This document shows, piece after piece, positions 1 through 5,149 of a DNA stretch of 5,149 nt. Every line of letters starts with the position of its first letter. The first letter of the stretch is position 1. Location: the NCBI GenBank assembly GCA_020437045.1, contig JAGQWV010000803.1, positions 1 to 5,149 of the forward strand. Direction: 5' to 3'. The notes below the pieces were generated by a model. The model was not told where the DNA came from and ran no database searches. It was given only the letters and a program-made list of their open reading frames with translations. A program made the translations under genes and the position numbers. This DNA comes from Saprospiraceae bacterium (lineage in GTDB: Bacteria; Bacteroidota; Bacteroidia; Chitinophagales; Saprospiraceae).

Positions 1-64
1 CTAGGACTCGAACCTAGAATAACAGAACCAAAATCTGCTGTGTTGCCAATTACACCATAGGTCT
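1..64 (-). tRNA. tRNA-Gln (anticodon UUG), 3' end missing
   Basis: Read on the minus strand, this folds as a tRNA. The 5' acceptor strand is AGACCTA (64-58), the D stem is GTGT paired with ACAC, and the anticodon stem is GCAGA paired with TCTGT. The seven-base loop TTTTGGT contains anticodon TTG, which reads the Gln codon CAA. The T stem is CTAGG/CCTAG around the loop TTCGAGT. The window begins exactly at the end of the T stem, so the 3' acceptor strand, discriminator base and any CCA lie outside. It is on the same strand as hpt and downstream of it. A -7-like box at 92-99 could give it its own promoter. The identity is secure from the anticodon; the exact 5' base is inferred by counting back from the D stem. 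Confidence 0.93.
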
Positions 65-91
65 ATCGTTACTTTCCTTTGAAAGCGAGTG

Positions 92-99
92 CAAAAATA
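92..99 (-). promoter_or_regulatory. candidate -7 box for tRNA-Gln
   Basis: On the minus strand this reads TATTTTTG, a full match to the Bacteroidota -7 consensus TAnnTTTG. It lies 27 bases upstream of the tRNA 5' end, which would leave a leader of roughly 20 bases. I find no good -33 TTTG at the expected distance on this strand, so the call rests on one box and its position. The box is half of a perfect inverted repeat (92-99 with 103-110), which puts the same motif on the plus strand as well. Confidence 0.4.
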
Positions 100-167
100 G
101 GATATTTTTGATTTTGTTGCTGCTCCCTTACCCAAAATTTTGTCAGCTCCTCTGTTTCCTGAGATTT

Positions 168-743
168 TCATCCTTCCACAGTCCCATCGTCCTCGAATGC
201 CAATTGATAGATATCCGGCAGATTTCGGGCCTTGCCATCCAGGTCAAGACCATAGCCAATGACAAAAGCATCGGGAATTTCAAATCCTACATAGGTCGAT
301 TCAATAGCTACCTGAAGACAATCTGGTTTGTAAAGCAATGTGGCTACGCTGACCGATGCCGGATCCATAGTTTTCAGCTCTTTGATCATCGAATCCATGG
401 TCCTTCCGGTATCTACAATATCTTCGACAATGATCACATGTCTGCCTTCTAAAGGGATGGGTATGCCGATGATTTTTTTTATGGTGCCGGTAGATCGAAC
501 ATCTTCGTAGGATGCTAGCTTGACAAATTCCAGTTGACATTCCATGGCCGTGGCCCTGACCAAATCCGCGGCAAACATAAAAGCGCCGTTAAGTACCACG
601 ATAAACACCGGAAATTTATCCTGGTAGTCCATTGAGATGTCTCTGCCTAACTCCTGGATCCGTGCTTTGATCGTATCCCGGTGTAAATACTTGGCAAAAA
701 CACGAGATCCAATCCTTATCTGCTCCGTTTCGTTTTTCTTCAT
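168..743 (-). CDS. hpt: hypoxanthine phosphoribosyltransferase
   Basis: Purine-salvage enzyme of the cytoplasm that joins hypoxanthine (and usually guanine) to PRPP, giving IMP or GMP and pyrophosphate. The 191-residue length is normal for bacterial HPRT. The type I PRTase fold is recognisable. LNGAFMFAADL (51-61) is the loop with the non-proline cis peptide. LASYEDVRSTG (76-86) is the mobile loop with the S78-Y79 pair. VIIVEDIVDTGRT (103-115) is the PRPP motif, with acidic E107-D108 and D111 matching human D137. K139 aligns with the base-binding human K165, and GFEIPDAFVIGYGLD (153-167) with the hood region; R173 matches the pyrophosphate-binding arginine. No key residue is missing. The ATG at 743 gives a standard N-terminus. 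It is transcribed toward the tRNA and diverges from the 1020 gene. No convincing terminator or promoter of its own is visible. The alternative, guanine-only or xanthine specificity, cannot be excluded from sequence. Confidence 0.96.
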   Translation of the reverse strand: MKKNETEQIRIGSRVFAKYLHRDTIKARIQELGRDISMDYQDKFPVFIVVLNGAFMFAADLVRATAMECQLEFVKLASYEDVRSTGTIKKIIGIPIPLEGRHVIIVEDIVDTGRTMDSMIKELKTMDPASVSVATLLYKPDCLQVAIESTYVGFEIPDAFVIGYGLDLDGKARNLPDIYQLAFEDDGTVEG

Positions 744-754
744 GCTGCAAGTAC

Positions 755-787
755 TGTGTAATATTTCATCAATTTGCTATATCTTTG
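755..787 (+). promoter_or_regulatory. candidate plus-strand promoter upstream of the DUF3078 gene
   Basis: TATCTTTG at 780-787 fits the Bacteroidota -7 consensus TAnnTTTG exactly. TGTG at 755-758 is a three-of-four match to the -33 element, with a 21-base spacer. Transcription would begin near 794, leaving a leader of about 225 bases before the next gene. That leader contains a small hairpin, CCGAA (799-803) with TTCGG (811-815), and the palindrome CTTTCGAAAG (835-844). The promoter match is fair; assigning it to the 1020 gene is inference, because the leader is long and an unannotated small RNA is an alternative. Confidence 0.35.
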
Positions 788-1019
788 TCCCGATCCCACC
801 GAAATACATCTTCGGAATAGAAACCTGCATTAAACTTTCGAAAGATAGCCAAATACTTCCGTCGATGATTCTCTTGATAGTGGCAAAACAAGTCTATCGC
901 TTAGCCGACCTCTTTAATGTAAGTGTTAAGGCTAGAAAAGATCTTATTGACGGTTGATACAAACCATGTGACCAACAATCCTTCCTGTAATTCAAATTTG
1001 AAAATATTAATCAACAAAA

Positions 1020-1907
1020 ATGATGTTTATGAAATGTCAATTACTACTGATTGCGTTTGTAATTTTTGCGGCAGTCAATGGTCATGCGCAAACCCTCGAA
1101 GAACTAAAATCAATGAAGGCTGAAAAGGAAGCAGCTGTTTCTACACTCAAAGGAGAAATAGCTGATATCGATGCTCAGATTGATGCATTGCCTGGCTGGG
1201 AAACAGGTACATTTGGAACTCTTGGCTTTAATTTGTCAAGTTTTAACAACTGGGTGAAAGGTGCCAATCCCAATGCGGTATCATCATCGATCCGAGGTAC
1301 GATAAATGGATACGCAAACTATGACAATCCTCAGCTTTTCTGGAGAAACAGTGGGGGGCTGAATTTGGGCTGGCAAAAACTGGACACCGACCTGGAAGAC
1401 AATGTTGATGCAGCATTTGAGCAGGTAGCGGATATCCTAAAAATTCAGTCTCTATTTGGATATAAATTTAATAGTAAATTGGCTGGTTCAGCTCTTCTGG
1501 ATTATAATACCTCCATTCTTTCCAATTTCAACAATCCGGGAATTCTCGACCTCGGAGTTGGTTTTACCTGGACGCCTGTCAAGGATTTGGTAGTGGTCGT
1601 TCATCCGCTCAACTATCACATTGTGCTTGGGGATGATCCCACCTATGGTTCGGCGTTAGGTACAAAAATTGTCGTCGACTATACGAAAGAAATTGTACCC
1701 GGGCTCACCTGGAAATCTAATCTTGCGGCTTTTGCCCCATATAAAAAGACCGATCCCAGTTTGGGTGAATGGACCTGGACCAACGGTTTAGGATTTAATA
1801 TTTGGAAAGGAATTGGTGTGGGACTTGAATTTGGTCTGCGTAAGGCAGAGGTGGAGTCACCAGATGGGCAAAATTATTGGGTAGTAGGACTTTCGTATTC
1901 CCTATAA
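1020..1907 (+). CDS. DUF3078 family secreted, probable outer-membrane protein
   Basis: The function is unknown; the protein is exported and probably sits in the outer membrane. Residues 1-23 form a signal peptide: a hydrophobic core QLLLIAFVIFAAV and a GHA|Q site, giving mature Q24. Residues 25-56 are highly charged and heptad-like (LEELKSMKAEKEAA and onward), a likely short coiled coil. From about 60 to 295 the chain alternates polar and hydrophobic residues, as in beta-barrels. NNWVKGANPN (76-85), followed by FWRNSGGLNLGWQKL (107-121), resembles the W-x-x-G-G-x-N-S and W-x-N elements of DUF3078, a Bacteroidota family. The C-terminus, VVGLSYSL, is strand-like. Three methionines (M1, M2, M4) could start the protein; M4 at 1029, directly before Lys, gives the tidiest signal peptide. 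An in-frame stop at 1008 bounds the reading frame upstream. The family call is from motif memory, and other small barrel families remain possible. Confidence 0.75.
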   Translation: MMFMKCQLLLIAFVIFAAVNGHAQTLEELKSMKAEKEAAVSTLKGEIADIDAQIDALPGWETGTFGTLGFNLSSFNNWVKGANPNAVSSSIRGTINGYANYDNPQLFWRNSGGLNLGWQKLDTDLEDNVDAAFEQVADILKIQSLFGYKFNSKLAGSALLDYNTSILSNFNNPGILDLGVGFTWTPVKDLVVVVHPLNYHIVLGDDPTYGSALGTKIVVDYTKEIVPGLTWKSNLAAFAPYKKTDPSLGEWTWTNGLGFNIWKGIGVGLEFGLRKAEVESPDGQNYWVVGLSYSL

Positions 1908-1914
1908 CAGGGGG

Positions 1915-1944
1915 TGTGGTATCCGTCGCTTGACAATACCCACA
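1915..1944 (+). terminator. possible terminator stem-loop after the DUF3078 gene
   Basis: TGTGGTAT (1915-1922) pairs with ATACCCACA (1936-1944) except for one bulged C, with a 13-base loop. It begins eight bases after the stop codon at 1907. The following sequence, ACTTTACAT, has only a short T run, so if it ends transcription it is a weak intrinsic terminator. It could equally be an mRNA 3' stabilising hairpin. Confidence 0.25.
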
Positions 1945-1971
1945 ACTTTACATAACTTTCAATGGAATGGT

Positions 1972-1996
1972 AAAAAAATGTTGATCTGTTCAGATC
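1972..1996 (-). terminator. terminator-like hairpin on the minus strand
   Basis: On the minus strand GATCTG (1996-1991) and CAGATC (1988-1983) form a perfect inverted repeat around two bases (realistically five pairs around a GAAC loop). It is followed after AACA by seven T residues (1978-1972). That is the layout of an intrinsic terminator, though the stem is short. No minus-strand gene ends here, so it would need an unannotated transcript from the right. Without a T run on the plus side it does not serve the DUF3078 gene. Confidence 0.3.
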
Positions 1997-2013
1997 TAAC
2001 CATTCGAGACTGG

Positions 2014-2151
2014 TCCGTACAAGTGCTATAACCACATGGATGGGATAGATGCCTTCACGTTTGATTTTACACCCAGTAAAAATTAACAAGTAAGGTTCTA
2101 GCAAAAGAAGATGCCCTGAATTTTACCATCCAGATGGTGTACTTGTGCGGA
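2014..2151. repeat. imperfect long inverted repeat (fold-back)
   Basis: Three blocks pair in register. Positions 2014-2024 pair with 2141-2151 (11 pairs, one of them G-T). ACCA 2031-2034 pairs with TGGT 2135-2138, and GGATGG 2038-2043 pairs with CCATCC 2126-2131. Small internal loops separate the blocks, and 82 bases lie between the arms, containing a perfect TTTTAC/GTAAAA hairpin (2065-2081). It may be a structured RNA or a decayed fold-back element; no target-site duplication or transposase remnant is seen. Confidence 0.45.
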
Positions 2152-2184
2152 TTTTATTTATCCTTACCCTGCCGTCTAATTGGC

Positions 2185-2214
2185 TTTCAGCTACCACACC
2201 TTTTGTTATTTTTA
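2185..2214 (+). promoter_or_regulatory. possible promoter of the phosphorylase-like gene cluster
   Basis: TTTC (2185-2188), a near match to the -33 TTTG, is followed after 18 bases by TATTTTTA (2207-2214), one mismatch from TAnnTTTG. Transcription would begin about 2221, some 24 bases before the ATG at 2245. Both boxes are imperfect, so the call rests mainly on position upstream of a three-gene cluster. Confidence 0.3.
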
Positions 2215-2244
2215 CGACCTTATTATAATTCGTGAAGACAGTTT

Positions 2245-3891
2245 ATGAAAGATTATCGGCATCCTTACCAGTATTCTCCAGTGTATCAGACCAGGGTAGC
2301 CTATTTCAGTATGGAATACGGAATTGATCAGGCTCTGAAAATTTTCTCCGGAGGTTTAGGCTTTTTAGCGGGATCGCATATGCGCAGTGCTTATGATCTC
2401 AGACAGAACCTGATCGGCATCGGCATTTTATGGAAATATGGATATTATGATCAGGCGAGGAAGCGCGACCAAGGCATGGATGTACTGTTTATGGAGCGAC
2501 ACTATAATTTTCTGGAAGATCCGGGAATCATCTTTGATATTTCGGTAGACCGGCATCCGGTAAAAGTCAAAGCCTGGTATCTGGCTCCCGAAGTATTTGG
2601 TACAGTACCTATGTATTTTCTGTCAACAGATTTGCCTGAAAATGATTATCTGGCCCAAACGATCTGCCACCGCTTATATGACTCGGATACAGCCGCCAAA
2701 ATAGCCCAATATATACTGCTCGGTCAGGGAGGAGCAAAATTATTAGAAAAGCTAAACTATAAACCGGATAAGATTCACTTAAATGAGGCTCACGGATTGC
2801 CGGCAATTTTTTACGAGTATTATAAGCACCGAAGTGTGGAGAAACTCCGTGAACAATTTGTGTTTACCACCCATACCCCGGTTCCCGCTGGAAATGAAGT
2901 GCACGATATGCTATTCCTCAAAAAAATGGGATTTTTTCACGACTCACCGATTGAAGAAATTCGTAAGATTACTGAGGAAAACGGAAGTCATTTCAATTTA
3001 ACCTTAGGAGCCTTGCGTTTATCTGGAAAAGCAAATGGTGTTTCTAAGCTCCATGGGGAAGTAGCCCGGGCCATGTGGGGTGGATACCCAGACATATGCC
3101 CCATTGATCATATTACCAATGCTCAGCATGAAGGATATTGGACAGATCCTCTGCTAAAGCAATACCATTTGGAAGGCAACATGGATGCATTGGCAGAGCG
3201 GAAGAAAGAATTGAAGGAGGCTCTTTTTAAAGAGGTTGCCAATCAGACGGGTAAGATTTTTGATCCGGACATTCTAACCATCGTTTGGGCTAGAAGATTC
3301 GCGCCTTATAAGCGTGCTGACCTTTTGACCTGGGATACCGCAGCTTTTGAAACGCTGATGAAAGATCCTGATATGCCCATTCAAATCATCTGGGCGGGAA
3401 AGCCCTATCCGATGGACTATGGAGCGATCTCTGTCTTTAACAAATTAGTAGAAATCACCAAGCCTCTGAGCAATGCTGCCGTTCTAGTGCATTATGAACT
3501 TGCCTTATCCAAGCTCTTGAAGCAAGGTTCAGATATTTGGCTTAACACTCCTAGAGTGACCCGGGAAGCTTCCGGTACAAGTGGTATGACTGCCGCCATG
3601 AATGGGAGTTTGAATTTTACCACAAACGATGGTTGGATTCCGGAGTTTGCCAAGAATAATCACAATGCTTTCGTATTGCCTGTTACGGATCTGAGCCAGG
3701 CTATTGAGATACAGGATCAGGATGATTTGAGGAGTGCATATGAGATTCTTAATGACGATATAAAACCTCTATACTATCGGAAGCAGAATCAATGGATGAA
3801 AATGGTACAAAACAGTATGAGTGAGGTCGTTCCATTTTTTGATTCTAAACGGATGGCTCATGAATACTATCAAAAATTATATTCAGAATAA
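2245..3891 (+). CDS. glgP: GT35 alpha-glucan phosphorylase-like protein lacking the PLP lysine
   Basis: By family this is an alpha-glucan (glycogen/maltodextrin) phosphorylase, which releases glucose 1-phosphate from alpha-1,4-glucan with phosphate and PLP. The 548 residues match the short form. It starts directly at VAYFSMEYGI (18-27) and lacks the N-terminal DUF3417 extension of longer relatives. Visible motifs are SGGLGFLAG (35-43), HLNEAHG (178-184), THTPVPAG (209-216, H210 matching muscle H377), TNAQHEGYW (291-299), RRFAPYKR (350-357, R351 and K356 matching R569 and K574), WLNTP (432-436) and EASGTSGMTAAMNG (441-454). In the last motif the position of PLP-binding K680 of muscle phosphorylase is T449, so ordinary phosphorolysis is doubtful. 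An in-frame stop at 2233 makes ATG 2245 the first start. No strong Shine-Dalgarno is present. It heads a likely three-gene transcript. Alternatives are a divergent glucosyltransferase or a non-catalytic glucan-binding protein. Confidence 0.85.
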   Translation: MKDYRHPYQYSPVYQTRVAYFSMEYGIDQALKIFSGGLGFLAGSHMRSAYDLRQNLIGIGILWKYGYYDQARKRDQGMDVLFMERHYNFLEDPGIIFDISVDRHPVKVKAWYLAPEVFGTVPMYFLSTDLPENDYLAQTICHRLYDSDTAAKIAQYILLGQGGAKLLEKLNYKPDKIHLNEAHGLPAIFYEYYKHRSVEKLREQFVFTTHTPVPAGNEVHDMLFLKKMGFFHDSPIEEIRKITEENGSHFNLTLGALRLSGKANGVSKLHGEVARAMWGGYPDICPIDHITNAQHEGYWTDPLLKQYHLEGNMDALAERKKELKEALFKEVANQTGKIFDPDILTIVWARRFAPYKRADLLTWDTAAFETLMKDPDMPIQIIWAGKPYPMDYGAISVFNKLVEITKPLSNAAVLVHYELALSKLLKQGSDIWLNTPRVTREASGTSGMTAAMNGSLNFTTNDGWIPEFAKNNHNAFVLPVTDLSQAIEIQDQDDLRSAYEILNDDIKPLYYRKQNQWMKMVQNSMSEVVPFFDSKRMAHEYYQKLYSE

Positions 3892-3912
3892 AAATTTGGA
3901 GAAACTTATCGT

Positions 3913-4824
3913 ATGCGATTTGCAAGTCCCGTCAGTGTAAGTTCCCTAGCGAAGGAAATTGGAGCCAAAATAATCGGTGATGCAAATCTTTGGGCGCATG
4001 GAATCAATGAGATTCACAAAGTGGTACCCGGAGATATCACTTTTGTAGATATTGAAAAGTATTACTCCAAGAGCTTAAGTTCATCGGCTACTATTATCCT
4101 CATTAATAAGGAGGTAGATTGTCCTCCCGGTAAATGTCTGTTAGTTGTTAAAAATCCTTTCCAGGTTTATAATGATCTGGTACTTAGACATCGTCCTTTT
4201 CAACCTCTTACCCACTTACATAGTGCTACGGCCAAGATCCATCCAACGGCAATGATTGAGCCTCAAGTGATCATTGGTGATGAGGTATCGATAGGAGCGA
4301 ACAGCTACATTCAGGGAAATTGCTACATTGGCAGTCATACCACAATTGGTGAAAATGTGATTATTCAGGCAGGGACAATTATTGGGACCGATGCTTTTTA
4401 TTTTAAACAATGGCCTGAATATTACGAAAAGTGGCATAGTGGTGGAGAGGTTATCATTGAAGATAATGTCTTCATTGGTGCCGGATGTACCATCAATAAA
4501 GGTGTATCAGGGGCGACCATTATTGGTAGTGGGTCTAAACTTGATTCACAGGTACATATTGGACATGGTGTTGTACTCGGAAAGAATTGCCTTTTGGCCG
4601 GACAAGTTGGTGTAGGTGGCAAGACGATAGTCGGCGACCGGGTTCGGATTTATGGCCAGGCCGGACTGGCAAACAATATTACCGTAGGTGCTGATGCAGT
4701 GGTTCTTGCTAAAGCAGGAGTTTTGAGAAGTGTGGAAGGCGGTAAAAGTTATTTCGGAATGCCGGCAGAAGAGGCCCGGCGAAAGTTCATGCAGATCGTT
4801 GCGGTCAAGAATCTCATCAAATAA
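3913..4824 (+). CDS. lpxD: LpxD-like UDP-3-O-acylglucosamine N-acyltransferase
   Basis: LpxD transfers a 3-hydroxyacyl chain from acyl carrier protein to UDP-3-O-acylglucosamine in lipid A synthesis, at the cytoplasmic face. Residues 1-100 form the LpxD-type uridine-binding domain, with NEIHKVVPGDITFVD (32-46) in place of the family's genuine-start motif. From about 105 to 270 there are left-handed beta-helix hexapeptide repeats, interrupted by a loop (about 163-178, FYFKQWPEYYEKWHSG). LDSQVHIGHGVVLG (210-223) holds H218, matching catalytic H239 of E. coli LpxD. GGKSYFGMPAEEARR (276-290) closes the helix, with a short C-terminal helix after it. At 303 residues it is shorter than the roughly 340 of E. 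coli LpxD, and it has N255 where E. coli has H276. It resembles the second LpxD-type copy of many Bacteroidota, so its acceptor may not be the lipid A precursor. GGAG at 3898-3901 lies 11 bases before the ATG. The 21-base gap after the upstream gene suggests co-transcription. Confidence 0.85.
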   Translation: MRFASPVSVSSLAKEIGAKIIGDANLWAHGINEIHKVVPGDITFVDIEKYYSKSLSSSATIILINKEVDCPPGKCLLVVKNPFQVYNDLVLRHRPFQPLTHLHSATAKIHPTAMIEPQVIIGDEVSIGANSYIQGNCYIGSHTTIGENVIIQAGTIIGTDAFYFKQWPEYYEKWHSGGEVIIEDNVFIGAGCTINKGVSGATIIGSGSKLDSQVHIGHGVVLGKNCLLAGQVGVGGKTIVGDRVRIYGQAGLANNITVGADAVVLAKAGVLRSVEGGKSYFGMPAEEARRKFMQIVAVKNLIK

Positions 4825-4863
4825 TGGTAGCTTTTTTTATGAAAGTCCCCACGGATTTCCACG

Positions 4864-5139
4864 ATGCGAAAAGGGTGTAAAATTCAGGTCTTTGGTAAGG
4901 TACAGGGGGTTTGGTTTCGTGGGAATACGGAACTAAAGGCTAAATCGCTAAATCTCACAGGCTGGGTAAGCAATAGGTCCGATGGGAGTGTGGTCATCCA
5001 TGCGTTCGGAGATCCAGGTGCCATAAAAGACCTATATCAATGGTGCCAAACGGGGCCTGAGCTAGCACGGGTAGACCAGGTGGAAGTTGACGACATCCCC
5101 TATGAAGATCATAATGAATTTATCGTAAGACGAATTTGA
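4864..5139 (+). CDS. acyP: acylphosphatase
   Basis: Small cytoplasmic enzyme that hydrolyses carboxyl-phosphate bonds such as those of acetyl phosphate and 1,3-bisphosphoglycerate. The 91 residues are the usual length of this alpha/beta-sandwich family. VFGKVQGVWFRG (9-20) is the phosphate-binding loop with catalytic R19. GWVSNRSDGSV (33-43) carries catalytic N37. The C-terminus, FIVRRI, is the usual final strand. W17 replaces the common glycine of GVGFR; bulky residues occur here in relatives, so this is not a defect. An in-frame stop at 4840-4842 leaves ATG 4864 as the first start, with no clear Shine-Dalgarno. It follows the LpxD-like gene after 39 bases that include a run of seven T (4832-4838) but no hairpin, so read-through from upstream is likely. 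Its physiological substrate in this context is unknown. Confidence 0.94.
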   Translation: MRKGCKIQVFGKVQGVWFRGNTELKAKSLNLTGWVSNRSDGSVVIHAFGDPGAIKDLYQWCQTGPELARVDQVEVDDIPYEDHNEFIVRRI

Positions 5140-5149
5140 TCTGTAAGTT

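Larger units (their letters stand above)
1908..2244. other. 337-bp non-coding gap with several inverted repeats
   Basis: No convincing gene lies here. A 76-codon minus-strand reading frame (1874-2104) has no recognisable protein character and runs into the DUF3078 gene. What is visible is a stem-loop just after the DUF3078 stop (1915-1944), a minus-strand terminator-like hairpin (1972-1996), a large imperfect fold-back (2014-2151) with a perfect six-base hairpin inside it (TTTTAC 2065-2070 with GTAAAA 2076-2081), and a possible promoter for the following gene (2185-2214). Confidence 0.6.

Noticed and set aside
154..159. Intrinsic terminator for hpt on the minus strand
   Set aside because: Only very short pairings such as CAG/CTG are present beyond the stop codon, with no stem followed by a T run at the right distance.
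108..452. 114-codon plus-strand reading frame over the 3' half of hpt
   Set aside because: It is the antisense shadow of a clearly conserved hpt, and its protein resembles nothing known. The plus-strand promoter-like box before it is noted as a finding only.
1874..2104. 76-codon minus-strand reading frame in the gap after the DUF3078 gene
   Set aside because: No recognisable motif, no promoter or ribosome binding site, it overlaps the end of a real gene, and it crosses the repeat and terminator-like structures.
4825..4863. Seven-T run after the LpxD-like gene as a terminator, or TAGCTTTT as a promoter box
   Set aside because: No hairpin precedes the T run, and the nearest -33-like TTG is 26 bases from the box, too far for the usual spacing.
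4839..4880. 13-codon reading frame overlapping the acylphosphatase start (MKVPTDFHDAKRV)
   Set aside because: It is out of frame with acylphosphatase and has no ribosome binding site; a leader peptide cannot be supported from so short a sequence.
4912..4923. Trp in the acylphosphatase phosphate loop (GVWFR) as a disabling change
   Set aside because: The catalytic Arg and Asn are both present, and bulky residues at this position occur in related acylphosphatases.

Overview
The window looks like chromosomal DNA of a member of the Bacteroidota, and nothing in it allows a finer placement. The evidence is a DUF3078-type envelope protein (a family I know from this phylum), a short LpxD-type acyltransferase resembling the second LpxD copy of Bacteroidota, an HPRT with the LNGAFMF variant, several matches to the Bacteroidota -7 promoter box TAnnTTTG, and the near absence of strong Shine-Dalgarno sequences. 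There is no insertion sequence, CRISPR array, phage gene or intact mobile element.

Layout. Positions 1-64 (minus) hold a tRNA-Gln(UUG) cut off at its 3' end by the window edge. A short AT-rich spacer with a palindromic -7 box follows. Positions 168-743 (minus) encode hypoxanthine phosphoribosyltransferase (hpt), oriented toward the tRNA. A 276-bp divergent intergenic region with a candidate plus-strand promoter separates hpt from 1020-1907 (plus), a secreted, probably outer-membrane DUF3078 protein. A 337-bp non-coding gap (1908-2244) carries several inverted repeats. Three closely spaced plus-strand genes follow: a GT35/alpha-glucan phosphorylase-like protein (2245-3891), an LpxD-like acyltransferase (3913-4824) and acylphosphatase (4864-5139). 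The gaps of 21 and 39 bp suggest one transcript.

How the genes relate. hpt is purine salvage. The DUF3078 protein and the LpxD-like protein both point to the Gram-negative envelope, but they are probably separate transcription units. The phosphorylase-like protein belongs by family to glycogen or maltodextrin metabolism. No pathway obviously links the three-gene cluster, so its grouping may be incidental.

The strongest unusual observation is in the phosphorylase-like protein. The lysine that carries pyridoxal phosphate in GT35 phosphorylases is threonine (T449), while the residues of the surrounding substrate and phosphate pocket are kept. If this is real and conserved in relatives, these proteins are unlikely to be ordinary PLP-dependent phosphorylases despite the usual annotation. 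A second, weaker point is the structured 1908-2244 gap, which could encode a small RNA on the minus strand or be the remnant of a fold-back element. I see no clearly new multi-gene system.
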